This document shows, in pieces, positions 9,022 through 19,347 of a stretch of 63,101 bases of DNA. Made by a program: the position numbers and the translations under genes. Position 1 is the stretch's first letter, and each line of letters opens with the position of its first letter. Under the pieces are notes generated by a model. It worked only from the letters and a program-made list of their open reading frames with translations. It was not told the DNA's origin and ran no database searches. Source of the stretch: Paractinoplanes rishiriensis (GTDB lineage: Bacteria > Actinomycetota > Actinomycetes > Mycobacteriales > Micromonosporaceae); assembly GCF_016862375.1 (NCBI RefSeq), contig NZ_BOMV01000016.1:1-63101 (forward strand). The letters run 5' to 3'.

Positions 9022-9401
9022 CCAGCCGACCGGCCCACCACGGCGGCGGCGAGGCAGCAGGCGCAGCCCAGCACGACGATGATCCCGGACGCGATCCCGC
9101 CGCCGCCGAGCAGGATCAGTCCGACCAGCAGGGCGGATCGGCCGTAGCTGACCGGTGCCACGACGATGAGCAGGGACGTGAAGACGAGGAAGAACACCAC
9201 GCACATCAGGACGGTGAGCAGGTACTTGCCGCGCAGTCGTCCGCCGCGCCGGAGTATGCGCCCCGCCATGCCGCCGAACACGACCATCGCCACGCTGAAG
9301 ACCAGCAATCCCGGAAGGATCGCCAGGAAGTAGACGATCCCGTCGAGCGCCGGTTCGACTAGGAGGCCCCACCCGTCGGACACGCCACCAGTCTGAACCA
9401 C
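9018..9401 (-). CDS. Small polytopic membrane protein (about 4 TM) coupled to TIR-like gene
   Basis: A 127-residue hydrophobic protein with helices around IVYFLAILPGLLVFSVAMVV, YLLTVLMCVVFFLVFTSLLI, ALLVGLILLGGGGIASGIIV and LGCACCLAAAVVG. A basic turn (RILRRGGRLRGK) follows the first helix. GTG start at 9401; an alternative GTG at codon 7 (VSDGWG) is possible. Its TGA overlaps the GTG of the downstream TIR-like gene by 4 nt, so the two are probably co-translated. No enzymatic motif. A role as membrane partner, anchor or immunity-like regulator for the downstream protein is inferred from the coupling. Confidence 0.7.
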   Translation of the reverse strand: MVQTGGVSDGWGLLVEPALDGIVYFLAILPGLLVFSVAMVVFGGMAGRILRRGGRLRGKYLLTVLMCVVFFLVFTSLLIVVAPVSYGRSALLVGLILLGGGGIASGIIVVLGCACCLAAAVVGRSAG

Positions 9402-9481
9402 GGCTTCCGGTTTGACATCGACCAGCGAGACACTGGGTCAATCTGCACGTCGGCAATCGTGGAGCGGAGGGGACGTTCCTG

Positions 9482-9672
9482 ATGGCGAAAATCAAGTCTT
9501 CCGACCTTCCCGTCGGCAGCGTCGTCGCCAACGACAAGACGGCGTTCATCAAATCCGCTCTCTCCACCACTGGCGGGGCACCGACGGCACGTATACGGAC
9601 GATGGCGGGATCGACCGGCGGCTCAGGCGCGGCGCGGTGATTCTGCGCCGCGGTGCGAACGAGGTCTCTTGA
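9482..9672 (+). pseudogene. Frameshifted small conserved protein gene
   Basis: ATG 9482 has GGAGGGG upstream and begins MAKIKSSDLPVGSVVANDKT. This frame soon turns into low-information sequence and stops. The +2 frame gives HWRGTDGTYTDDGGIDRRLR and then RGAVILRRGANEVS, ending TGA 9670-9672. A single-base change near 9565 joins both into a ~63-residue protein. The gene lies directly before the integrase relic, as expected for debris of an integrated element. Function unknown. Confidence 0.45.
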
Positions 9673-10240
9673 TGCTCAAGCCGCTGCGTACGAGACCGAA
9701 CCTGCAGTTTGAAGCCTTGATCACGACCGCCCGGCAGTCGTCCAACCCGACGACTTCGCCCTGGTCGCGCTGCTGGGGCTGCTCGGCCTGCGGGCCTTCG
9801 AAGCCTGCGGTGCCAGCATCGGCGACCTGGGCGAAGAACACGGCCACCGGGTGCTGCGCGTACGCGGCAAGGGCGGCAAGGTCGTACTCGTCCCGCTGCC
9901 GCCCGCGGTGGCCCGCGCTGTCGACCGGGCCGTTGACGAGCGCACCACCGGGCCGATCCTGCGCACCACCGTCGGGACACGGATGGACAGGCACGCCGCG
10001 ACCCAACGGCTCAAACAACTGTCCGCCACCGCGGGGATCCGAATGCCCCGCATGCACCCGCACATGCTGCGTCATACCTTCGTCACTACCATGCTCGATG
10101 CCGGAGTCAGCCTGCGTGACGTGCAGATTGCCGCCCGGCACGCCGACCCCAAGACCACGATGCGCGACGACCGGGCCCGGAAGAACCTCGACCGGCATCC
10201 CAACTACATCCTCGCCGCCTACATGGCCTCCGGAACCTGA
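9669..10240 (+). pseudogene. Tyrosine recombinase (phage-type integrase) relic, catalytic half only
   Basis: The frame beginning near 9669 gives NLQFEALITTARQSSN. The other frame continues DDFALVALLGLLGLRAFEAC, GEEHGHRVLRVRGKGGKVV, then HPHMLRHTFVTTMLDAGVSL, IAARHADPKTTMRDDRARKN and ILAAYMASGT, stop 10238-10240. HxLRHTF and the ARHADPKTT segment are the box II signature of lambda-type integrases; the final Tyr lies in the NYILAAYM region. One C missing from AACCCGACGAC (about 9746) explains the frame change. The N-terminal core-binding domain is absent, so it is non-functional. It marks an old integrated element. Confidence 0.8.
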
Positions 10241-10520
10241 ACGCCGAGGCCACGGGCCCGATCGCCGGCTCGCGGACATGCCGATGACAGGGCGTTCATC
10301 TCGCGCATAGATATGCCCACATACGCGAATTCATTGATTCGATTAGTTCGCAAGTCCGAACGATGGCCCCTCGGAACGTTGCGTCCGACTCAGTGCCAAT
10401 GCGATCTTGAACCCTGTCGTCCGCGCCTCCCCGATCTACCGGATAACCCCCTGGTGTCGCCCAGCCGCTGGTAGAGACTATGGACAGTGGGCACGCCGCG
10501 ATGTACTGGATAGCAGCCCA

Positions 10521-11375
10521 TTATCCAGTCTTCCGCTTGCGGCCGGTCAGATTCCGATCGTGCGGCGCGGCCGAAGTGGTGGGCGCGGCCACCAATCCGA
10601 GAGTCTGTGCGAGCAGCACCGTGGCGAGGCGGTCGGTGGTGCCCAGCTTTCGGTACAGGTTCTCCTGATGTTTGGTCACCGTGGACGGCATGACGCCAAG
10701 TCGGCGGGCGATTGCGATGGCCTTTAGTCCCTCGGCCAGCAGCGCGAGGACGGCCAACTCGCGTGGGGTGACGCCGAGGTCTGCGCTGTGATTGTCTCGG
10801 CTGACCGTCGAACTGGGGCACGGCGAACGATCTCGGAGCCGCTGGAGTTCGGTCAAGTGCCTGTCGAGGCTGGTCAGCAGAGGTTGAACGCGGAGGGCGA
10901 ACTCGCGGTCGCGGGAACTGAAGTCCGTGCCCGAACGACAGACGATGAATGCCCGAACGGCTCCGGCCGGGGCGTGCAGCGGTATGGCCAAGTGCCGGAC
11001 ACCGCCGTCGAAGTCGCGTTTCGTGGCCGCGTAGCAGGCATTCTGGCGCCAGTCGGCTTCATTGATCACGTCGCTGACGGTCCATGGAGTCCTGTCGCCG
11101 GTGGCGTAGACGAGGGCCAGCGGATGGGTGGCTCCCACTTCCCGCTGCCGTTCATCGAGTGGAATGGTCCCAATCTCATCAGGCGTCCATGCCAGCACGT
11201 TGGCGGTGGCCAGGGCCGGCCGGAACTCACCATGAAATATCGCGGCGGCGCCACGGAGCGCATCGTTGAGTCCTTTGGTGATCACCGTCCATGGCGGATC
11301 AGGCTCTTGGCCATCCAGTACCGCGACGACGATGTCGAGGATCCGCTGATATTCCCTCACGCCAAGGTTGGCCAT
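10521..11375 (-). CDS. LuxR-family transcriptional regulator
   Basis: A 284-residue protein with a GAF-like N-terminal sensor region (about 15-175) and a C-terminal LuxR/GerE helix-turn-helix (about 200-262: LGVTPRELAVLALLAEGL, IARRLGVMPSTVTKHQENLY, RKLGTTDRLATVLLA). The short basic tail (GRKRKTG) is not part of the domain. There is no receiver domain, so it is not a classical response regulator; a small-molecule or partner signal through the N-terminal domain is likely. It is divergent from the giant RHS gene, with about 230 bp between the starts, and is therefore the best local candidate to control it (inference). Confidence 0.85.
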   Translation of the reverse strand: MANLGVREYQRILDIVVAVLDGQEPDPPWTVITKGLNDALRGAAAIFHGEFRPALATANVLAWTPDEIGTIPLDERQREVGATHPLALVYATGDRTPWTVSDVINEADWRQNACYAATKRDFDGGVRHLAIPLHAPAGAVRAFIVCRSGTDFSSRDREFALRVQPLLTSLDRHLTELQRLRDRSPCPSSTVSRDNHSADLGVTPRELAVLALLAEGLKAIAIARRLGVMPSTVTKHQENLYRKLGTTDRLATVLLAQTLGLVAAPTTSAAPHDRNLTGRKRKTG

Positions 11376-11607
11376 GGATACGAGGGTCCACCTGTCAAGA
11401 AGATTCTTCTACGGAGTTTTCCTAATACCAGCGACGGCGCTGGCGCCGCACTCTCACAACGGGCGCAACATCGACATCAGCGCGCATTAAGCCTGGGTCG
11501 GCCATCTGGCACCTCAGGTCTAGTGATCTTTTCCTTGGATGCTCGACTCTGTCGCCTGTTCGACTCAACCCGATGAAAATCGGCACAGACTGCTACCGAA
11601 ATTTGGG

Positions 11608-14600
11608 ATGATCATGGCATGGACGAGGCCGTGGCCGGCAACACGTGGCCGCGAATCGATGTGCGCGGGGATGGTGTTGGTCCTTGTTGCGGGGCTCGGC
11701 GCCGGGCTCGCTGGTCCGTCGGCGGCTGCGCTTGCGAATCCGAGTGGACCGCTGGCCGCCCAAGCCCACGGGGACAGCGCCACGGGTGGCTTGCCTGCAA
11801 GCACCGCAACGCCGTCAATGGCCGGCACGGTCGGTCCTGACGGGGCGTACAGGCACGGACTGAGCTTGGACGTTCCGTCGTTCCACGGGCTGGAGCCCCA
11901 AGTCGGCATCAGCTACTCCTCCGCCGCGGGAAACGATCTGGCCGGCTGGGGTTGGTCGCTCACCGGCGACTCGACGATCGAGCGGACCTCCCGCGGCCGC
12001 GGCGTACCGGCGCTTGACGCCAGTGACGTCTACCGCCTCGACGGCAACGACCTCATTCCGTGTGCGAGTCAGAAGCTGAAGGGTCCGAGTTGCCTCGCGG
12101 GTGGCACCCACTCGACGGAACGAGAGACCTTTCAGCGTGTGAGCCTCGAGGGCTCGAGGTGGCAGGTGTGGGATACCAACGGGACCCGCTCGACGTACGT
12201 CGACAGGTCACCATTCAGCGCCCCCGACACGGTGTGGAAGCTTGCGGAACGGACAAACACCCACGGCGACCGGATCATCTATCAGCGCTGGTGCGACAGT
12301 GGTGATGCGTGCTACCTGGAGGAGATCGAGTACGAGGACAGCACCGACCCGGCCCAACGCACCCGCATTCACCTGCGCTATGCGCCGCGTCCCGACCCCT
12401 ACACGTACGGTGTCGGCCCGCTCGTGATCAGCGTCCGCTACCGCCTTACGGCCATGCTCGTCTCCACTGCCGGCGCGAACCGCAACGCCCTGGCCCTCCA
12501 GTACGAGCCCGCCTCGGCGCAGGAGCCCGGGAGGTACCCGCTGCGTACCGCGACGCGGTACGGAAACGATGTTGTCGTTGACGCAGCCGGCACCGTCACG
12601 GCCGGCACCGCTCATCCCCCCGAGACCTTCGGCTCAGCGTTCAACGCCGGAAACGATCCACTACCGCCCACCCACCTGCTCACCGACGCACTTGGCCCGC
12701 CGTGGACGTCGGACGGGGGCGGCAGCTCCTACGGCGAGTGGTCAACTTCAACGTCACTTCCTTATCGGGTTACGAGTGACCGTTGGATGAGTTTCGACGC
12801 CGACGGCGACGGGAGGTCTGACTACGTTGCCGGGCAGTGGGCGCGAAACGCACAGGGCGATGCTGTCGTCCTGTTGCGGACAGCCCTGCGGACCGGAGAC
12901 AACACCTATATCTACAGCTCACAGCTCACACCGTGGCGCTTCGGGCCGCTCAAGGACACCTGGTGGCGACTGGTGCCCGGCGACTACGACGGGGACGCTC
13001 GAACCGACCTTGCGAACATATTCTGGGACCCACAGTCGAACCGGGTGATGGCGGAAATCGCCCTGTCCACCGGACACGGTGCCTTCATGCTGATGGGTGC
13101 TCAGCCCACCGGCATCTCCGGCTGGGACATTCATGCGCGCTGGATGTCGGGAGATGCCGACGGCGACGGCCGCGCCGATCTCATGAGCGCCCGCCCGCTT
13201 CCCCCCGACAACACTGTCTCGTACTGGCATGCGGGATTGACCGTGGGCTTTACCGCAGCCAACGGGAGGACCGGTTTATGGCGGGCAACGCCAACCGAGT
13301 GGGGTTTTACCCTTGGGGACGCGCCGTTCTGGTTCGTCGGTGACCACAATGCGGACGGCCGAGCGGACCTGCTGAGAGTCATGGAGGTTTGGGACCCCAA
13401 CAACCAGTTCATTGCTGGTTGGCTCGCGACGGCGTTGTCGAATGGTGACGGCACTTGGACTCTCAACAAGGTCGACACAAGAAAAAAGTTCGAAGGAGCC
13501 GTAATGCGGGCGGGGCCTCGTTGGGCCGGCACCGGCGTTGGCGGCGACATGGCACACGCGGGCGACTTCGATGGCAACGGCAAGACAGACCTGATGTTCA
13601 CAACATTCCATGTGGCAAACCAGCAGTTGCGGTTGGGGTTCACCGTCGGCCTCGCCAACGATACAGGCGGATTCGATCTGGTGCACTCCACTACTTCATT
13701 GGACGGCAGGTTCCAGAACACGGGCCGTATCATCCTGAGCGGTGGTGCCTCGTACCCGAATCAATGGATGGCCGGAGACGTAGATGGAGACAGCCTTACC
13801 GATCTGATCATCACGTCACCGCTGGACAAATCCGAAGCGCCGACGAAATTGCAGGTACTGACGCTTGCCTCAAAGGGCGACGGGACGTTCACCGAACCTG
13901 CCGACCTCAATAGTGCTTCAAACATTCCGTTCACCTGCGCGTGGCACAACGGCGAAACAGACGCGTGGTGCGGCGGCGGTGTTGAGCTTGAGGCCCTTCT
14001 GGGCGACGCCAATGGTGACGGGCGCATGGACGTTATGACAGCAGGGCTTGAAGGCGACGACTTGAATGGAACCACGCGACTGGACACCGTACTTTCCCCG
14101 AACAACGGCCTAGACGGGCATCGGTGGAAGACGACCGACATCACCGGCGACGGTCTCAGCGACCAGGTGTACGTCCAATACACCAACCCGGGTCTGAACG
14201 TACGATCCTCGATCGCTGATCCGGCCGCGCCTGCGGGCCGCCGGCAGGTAGCAGGTCCAGTGGCCAACGCCGGGTGGTTCAGCGAAGCCGATGTGCGACA
14301 GTGGATGGCAATCGACGTGGGCCGTCCGGGTGGTGGCGGACCAGACGGGCGTGCCGACCTCGTTCACCTGGCACGCGCCACAACGCCAGGAGCAACCGAC
14401 AAGACCCTTTCCACCGTACTGTTGTCCCACGGCGACGGCACATTCGCGTTCAAGCAGTCAACCGCGGTCGCGCCCGACCCGGAAGCCTCGACCCGGTCAT
14501 GGGTGCCAGAAGACGTCGACGGAAACGGCACGATCGACCTTGTACGTGCCTCCCCTAACGGCTCGAGCGGCCTAATAGTCGAGACGCTGATCGCCGACGG

Positions 14601-17600
14601 CGACGGCACCTGGACACACGTGTCGTCCCCCACGACTGTGCCGGTCCCGGTCACGGCACCACACCGGTTCGTCTCCGCGGACGTCAACGGCGACGGCCTC
14701 GGGGACCTCGTTCAGGTCCAGGCCAGCAGCTACGCCGCGCCGGGCAGCCCCACCGAGACCGTGCTGACACTGCTCTCCAACGGCAACGGGACTTGGGCGT
14801 CGCGGTCGAACACCACCCCGGCAGCCAACCGCGAACCCGTGATGACATGGCAACCGGGCGAGTTGAACGGCGACGGCCTGACCGACCTCGTCCGGGCGCG
14901 CCGTACCCCTGGCGGAGTCGCCTTCGATCGGCTCCTGTCGGCCGGCCGAGGCACATGGGAGGCCTCCGTCGGCACGACCCACACGATCGGTCTTCACGGA
15001 GCGCGGTGGCGCGCACTTGACGCCAACGGCGACGGGCTGACCGACCTCGCGATGCTCTCCACAGTGCTGAACGGCGACACCCGGATCTACTGGGCGATCA
15101 ACACCGGAACCGACATGTTCGTGGACAGCCAAACAGCTGCGCTGTCCGATCGAAACGTCGCCCATTGGGTGGGCGGGGACATCAATAATGACGGCACCGA
15201 TGAGCTGGTGATTCCCCGCCGAGCGGGCGCCGCCGTGTCGTTGGTGGCCCTCCAGGGACAGTGGCGGCGACAGCTGCTGCAAGGCGTGGAAAATGGTCTC
15301 GGGCTGGCAACCAGCATCAATTACCGCTCGGCCGGAGGCAACCACAGCTCGATGCCAGTCGGACAGCAACTGTCGGTGGTCAAGAGCATTCGTCGCCAAA
15401 GCTTGCCTGCAACCTCAGGCAGCCCTCCCGTCGTCAAGTACGGCTACGACGGCGGTCGGTACGACTTCACCCGAGGCCGGTTCTTGGGCTTCGGCATCGT
15501 CACCGCCAGCGAAGGCAACACGGCGACATCTACCTCCTACCGCCAGACACCTGGATGCGCCGGCCGGGCAGAGCAGATCGAACTGCGTGGCCTTGCTGGC
15601 CCGTACTGGCAGGACTCGGTGGCCTACGCCGATCCGAGTACGAAACAACAGGGCCCGTGGTCTTGTCTGCCCGTGGAACAGATACGCGAGGAATCGGAGC
15701 AGACGACGAAATCCCGAACTGTCGTCACCAGCAGAATGTTCGACTCCTTCGGCAACGCGACGCTCGTCGAGGAGAAGGGCGAGTTCGCCGACGCCAACCG
15801 CGACGGAGTTGACGACGTCGCCGACGACAACCGCACCCGCCGCACCAGTTTCGCGCCGAACCTGACGACCTATGTAGTGTCACTGCCGGCCAGGAGCGAA
15901 CTCCTCAGCGGGAACGGGGTGCTGGTGGCCGCCGTGCGGACCATCTACGACGGCCAGTCCAGCCATACCATCTCACCACTGAAGGGTGACGCGACAACCC
16001 AGAGCGCCCTGGAGACCAGCAGCGGACGGTATCTCGACACGATCCGAACGTTCGACACCCACGGCAATCCCCGCCTGGTCACCGACCCCGCCGGCCGCTG
16101 GACGAACACCACCTGGGACCCGACGTTCGCGCGGTTCCCAGAACAGACCTGCGACGCATCCCTGTGCCGGAGGACGGCCTGGGACCTGGTCCTCGGGCAA
16201 CCAGCCCGCAACATCGACGAGAACGCCCTCGTGACCGTGCACCACTACGACACGTTCGGCCGACACCGGCGCACCACCTATCCGGACGGGGGCTGCCTCC
16301 AGCACGCCTACCTGGGATGGGGAGCGTTCCTCCCGCCGTTCCCCCAGCGGATCCAGGAGTCCTACTGCGTAGTCGTCGGCGGGGGCAATGACGGTGTTGC
16401 TGGCACCGTATGGCGCGAACAGTCGCTCGACGGCCTCGGACGGGTGTGGCGCGAAGAACGGTCGGGTGGCTACCGGCGGGACCGTCGCTTCCTGGCCGCG
16501 ACCCACCTGGTCGTCAGCGAGGACGGTTGGCATGACATCGCCGCCACACAGGTCACCACCCGCTACCACTACGACGACGCCCGCCGGCTACGAGACACCC
16601 TGCGACCCGACGGTTCGGTTGCCACCCTCACGTACGGAGTCGGCACCATCACCCAAGGCGGCGCCATCGGTCAGCACCGCACCGAGACGTTCGACGGCCG
16701 AGGTCGCGTCCGCGCGGTGATCGAGAAAGACACGGTAGGCGGGACGACAGCCGACCTACACACCAGCTACGACCACGACGCGCTAGACCAGCTGCGGTCG
16801 ATCACCGACGCCGCCGGTCGGGCGACCACATGGCTGACCAACTCACTGGGCTGGGAACACGGTGCCTGCGATCCCGATCGGCACTGCCGTCGCCGCACCT
16901 TCGACGACGGCGGGCTTCCCCTCACCGAAACCGACCACCTGGGTCAACGCATCGACTACCTCTACGACGTCAGCGGCCGCCGCACCGGCAAGGCGCTGCA
17001 CGACCCTGCCGGCAACCCCACGGACACGCTGCGCTGGGACTACGACGTCGACCCCGCAACCGGCCAGCCGGCCGGGTGGTCCGCCGGCCTCGTGACCTTC
17101 ACCGAACACGTCAGCGCCAACGGCACAAGTGTCGAGCACCGGCAGTACGACAACCGGGCCCGCCCGACGCTGATACGCCGCTGCGTGGACAAGCAGTGCA
17201 TAGAAGATCGCACTACGTGGGATCCGGCCGGGCGCATCGCGACCATCGAGTACCCCGACGCTACAGGCGTGGTGTCACCGTCGTCGGAGACCGTTGGCCA
17301 CGGCTACGACGCGGCAGGGCGACTATCCAAGGTCACCGGCTACGTGACCAACATCGGCTACACCCCCGACGACCAGGTGGACACCACCACACTCGCCAAC
17401 GGCACCGCCGAAAAATCGACCCATGACCCACTCCGGGCGACCCTGACCGGCATCGCCGTCCACGGTCCGAAGGGCATGGTCGCCGACACCGTTTACAGCT
17501 ACGACACTGCCGGTCGGCTCAAGGGCGAGGACCGGGCTTCCCCACTGCCGTTCCAGACGCGTCCGCACTACGACGCGATGAACCGGCTCGAGGACGTGGT

Positions 17601-18951
17601 CGGGGCCACGCCGGACACCTTCGCCTACGACACCACCGGCAACATCACCGCCCGGCAGACCACCGGCAACTACGAGTACACCGACCCGCAGCACCCCCAC
17701 GCGGTCACCCGCGTTTCCGGCCGTGAACTGAGTTACGACCGAGTCGGAAACCTCATCTCCGACCACAACCGACAAGAGTTCGAGTGGGACGCCGAGGGCC
17801 ACCTGACCGCGGCGACATCGAGCGCCGGAAAGGTCACCTTCGCCTACGACGCCGACGGTCAACGCACCCGCAAACATGCCAAGGCCGGCGACAGCACCTA
17901 CCACGGCCGGTACGCCGAAGTCGCCGCCAACGGCGACATCATCCGCTCCTACTACGCCGGCGACCGCCTCGTGGCCCGCTCAACCCTGCTCTGGGACACC
18001 CGCTATTACCACCCGGACCGGCTTGGCACGCCGATGATCATCACCAACGAAACCGGCCAGCTCATCGAGGTACTCGCCCACGACGCCTTCGGTGTCGTCA
18101 CCGGCGCCTACAGCCAAGTACCCGACGACCGCGACTTCACCGGCGGACGAAAAGACGACGAAACCGGGTTGGTGCTCCTCGGCGACCGGTACTACGACCC
18201 AACGATCGGCCGGTTCATCTCCCCCGACAATGTAGTAGCCGACATAGGCCGGCCCCAGACACTCAACCGCTACGCGTACACCACCAACAACCCCGTCAAC
18301 AGGGTCGACCCCAGTGGCCACATCGACACCGAAGCCGGACAGCATCAAGCGCCGCCACCTCCGCCTCCGCCGCCGCCAGCCTCGGGCATCACCATCGGTA
18401 CGTCCAAGCGAAGCGCCAGCCTTGTTGCCGTACCTGACGCGGTCCTGCCACCAGCGGGAACACCGACGCCCGACGGAGCGGCCGGCCAAACCCCTAGCGG
18501 TTCCACGACGCACTACGTGGGATGGGGCGTGGGAATCAGTCTCGACCTCTCGTTCATCCAACCATTCACGTCCGGACAAGGCGGCAGCTTGGGAATCAAT
18601 CTCCAGTTCCTTTCGGCAGGCCCAGACCGTGGATTCAAGATCTGGAAGTACGTGCCCGCCGCTGATCCGTCGGCAGGCCTATCCGTTGGTGCCAGCCTTC
18701 AGTTCAATCTCGCATGGGGAAATGGCGAATGGTCGGGACTATTCGACAATTACGGCGGCGGTGTGGGTAGATGGGGAGGGGCTGCATTCGAGTCTCCGGG
18801 GGCAGCCGAAACCCAAGAAGGGTGGCAGGGGGTATCCATCGGCCCCGGTGTCGGCCCCATACCGTTGCCGTCATTTTACGGGACGCGCACGAACTACTCT
18901 GAGGTGCCGATTCCAGGTGTCAAGTTCCGTTACCCGGGTCGAATATTCTAA
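11608..18951 (+). CDS. Giant secreted SpvB / FG-GAP / RHS-repeat toxin-like protein
   Basis: About 2447 residues. The start is probably ATG 11608 (or 11614), which leaves a signal peptide with basic N-region, hydrophobic core VLVLVAGLGAGLAG and AAALA cleavage. An SpvB-like N-terminal domain (YRHGLSLDVPSFHGLEPQVG; GNDLAGWGWSLTG) follows. Next come about 13 FG-GAP/VCBS repeats (about 390-1195) with calcium-loop cores such as DADGDGRSDYV and DANGDGLTDLA. A TcdB-like middle (LLQGVENGLGLATSINYRSA) leads to YD/RHS repeats to about 2130 and an RHS core (YYHPDRLGTPM to NNPVNRVDPSGH, about 2132-2237). A polyproline linker and a Gly-rich C-terminal domain of about 185 residues end the protein. The order matches TcB plus TcC of Tc toxins in one chain, where the RHS shell encloses the C-terminal cargo. 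The cargo domain is unrecognised. Confidence 0.88.
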   Translation: MIMAWTRPWPATRGRESMCAGMVLVLVAGLGAGLAGPSAAALANPSGPLAAQAHGDSATGGLPASTATPSMAGTVGPDGAYRHGLSLDVPSFHGLEPQVGISYSSAAGNDLAGWGWSLTGDSTIERTSRGRGVPALDASDVYRLDGNDLIPCASQKLKGPSCLAGGTHSTERETFQRVSLEGSRWQVWDTNGTRSTYVDRSPFSAPDTVWKLAERTNTHGDRIIYQRWCDSGDACYLEEIEYEDSTDPAQRTRIHLRYAPRPDPYTYGVGPLVISVRYRLTAMLVSTAGANRNALALQYEPASAQEPGRYPLRTATRYGNDVVVDAAGTVTAGTAHPPETFGSAFNAGNDPLPPTHLLTDALGPPWTSDGGGSSYGEWSTSTSLPYRVTSDRWMSFDADGDGRSDYVAGQWARNAQGDAVVLLRTALRTGDNTYIYSSQLTPWRFGPLKDTWWRLVPGDYDGDARTDLANIFWDPQSNRVMAEIALSTGHGAFMLMGAQPTGISGWDIHARWMSGDADGDGRADLMSARPLPPDNTVSYWHAGLTVGFTAANGRTGLWRATPTEWGFTLGDAPFWFVGDHNADGRADLLRVMEVWDPNNQFIAGWLATALSNGDGTWTLNKVDTRKKFEGAVMRAGPRWAGTGVGGDMAHAGDFDGNGKTDLMFTTFHVANQQLRLGFTVGLANDTGGFDLVHSTTSLDGRFQNTGRIILSGGASYPNQWMAGDVDGDSLTDLIITSPLDKSEAPTKLQVLTLASKGDGTFTEPADLNSASNIPFTCAWHNGETDAWCGGGVELEALLGDANGDGRMDVMTAGLEGDDLNGTTRLDTVLSPNNGLDGHRWKTTDITGDGLSDQVYVQYTNPGLNVRSSIADPAAPAGRRQVAGPVANAGWFSEADVRQWMAIDVGRPGGGGPDGRADLVHLARATTPGATDKTLSTVLLSHGDGTFAFKQSTAVAPDPEASTRSWVPEDVDGNGTIDLVRASPNGSSGLIVETLIADGDGTWTHVSSPTTVPVPVTAPHRFVSADVNGDGLGDLVQVQASSYAAPGSPTETVLTLLSNGNGTWASRSNTTPAANREPVMTWQPGELNGDGLTDLVRARRTPGGVAFDRLLSAGRGTWEASVGTTHTIGLHGARWRALDANGDGLTDLAMLSTVLNGDTRIYWAINTGTDMFVDSQTAALSDRNVAHWVGGDINNDGTDELVIPRRAGAAVSLVALQGQWRRQLLQGVENGLGLATSINYRSAGGNHSSMPVGQQLSVVKSIRRQSLPATSGSPPVVKYGYDGGRYDFTRGRFLGFGIVTASEGNTATSTSYRQTPGCAGRAEQIELRGLAGPYWQDSVAYADPSTKQQGPWSCLPVEQIREESEQTTKSRTVVTSRMFDSFGNATLVEEKGEFADANRDGVDDVADDNRTRRTSFAPNLTTYVVSLPARSELLSGNGVLVAAVRTIYDGQSSHTISPLKGDATTQSALETSSGRYLDTIRTFDTHGNPRLVTDPAGRWTNTTWDPTFARFPEQTCDASLCRRTAWDLVLGQPARNIDENALVTVHHYDTFGRHRRTTYPDGGCLQHAYLGWGAFLPPFPQRIQESYCVVVGGGNDGVAGTVWREQSLDGLGRVWREERSGGYRRDRRFLAATHLVVSEDGWHDIAATQVTTRYHYDDARRLRDTLRPDGSVATLTYGVGTITQGGAIGQHRTETFDGRGRVRAVIEKDTVGGTTADLHTSYDHDALDQLRSITDAAGRATTWLTNSLGWEHGACDPDRHCRRRTFDDGGLPLTETDHLGQRIDYLYDVSGRRTGKALHDPAGNPTDTLRWDYDVDPATGQPAGWSAGLVTFTEHVSANGTSVEHRQYDNRARPTLIRRCVDKQCIEDRTTWDPAGRIATIEYPDATGVVSPSSETVGHGYDAAGRLSKVTGYVTNIGYTPDDQVDTTTLANGTAEKSTHDPLRATLTGIAVHGPKGMVADTVYSYDTAGRLKGEDRASPLPFQTRPHYDAMNRLEDVVGATPDTFAYDTTGNITARQTTGNYEYTDPQHPHAVTRVSGRELSYDRVGNLISDHNRQEFEWDAEGHLTAATSSAGKVTFAYDADGQRTRKHAKAGDSTYHGRYAEVAANGDIIRSYYAGDRLVARSTLLWDTRYYHPDRLGTPMIITNETGQLIEVLAHDAFGVVTGAYSQVPDDRDFTGGRKDDETGLVLLGDRYYDPTIGRFISPDNVVADIGRPQTLNRYAYTTNNPVNRVDPSGHIDTEAGQHQAPPPPPPPPPASGITIGTSKRSASLVAVPDAVLPPAGTPTPDGAAGQTPSGSTTHYVGWGVGISLDLSFIQPFTSGQGGSLGINLQFLSAGPDRGFKIWKYVPAADPSAGLSVGASLQFNLAWGNGEWSGLFDNYGGGVGRWGGAAFESPGAAETQEGWQGVSIGPGVGPIPLPSFYGTRTNYSEVPIPGVKFRYPGRIF

Positions 18952-19347
18952 CCGGGACTCAAACGTCACGCCTGAACGCAGGTGATCGGCCACCCGGAAA
19001 GGCGTTTGATCTAGATAGGGGTACGGCGTGCGGTCGGCCTGCCGAATTAAAGTAGGTGTGGATTTCCTCGCCTCGACAAGGAGATCCCTGTCTTCAGCTC
19101 GTGCGGGATTGCCGCAATGCCAAGCTGCGGGTGATAGCGGCCCGTTATCCGATGCAGCGGCCGTCACATCTCCGCCGCTTCACCTTGTTTCACCACAGCC
19201 GCGAAATCGATCAACGGACACGCGGACCTACACCACCTCCGGCATCGGCCCCCGTGCATGACTATGCATGACCCGTGGCGATTGGAAACGCCCGGATTTG
19301 CCGCGATCCGAGTGCGTCCTGGGTGGTCGGCCTCGCGGTCTTTGGTG
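18952..19347. other. Gap after RHS gene, no immunity gene seen
   Basis: About 400 bp holding only weak overlapping frames on both strands. No credible plus-strand immunity gene follows the RHS toxin-like gene. One copy of a dispersed 12-mer (CCGCGATCCGAG) lies at 19301-19312. Confidence 0.45.

Noticed and set aside
9621..10279. Long minus-strand frames opposite the integrase relic
   Set aside because: They are antisense shadows: low-complexity Arg/Gly/Pro translations with no motif, while the plus strand carries integrase signatures.
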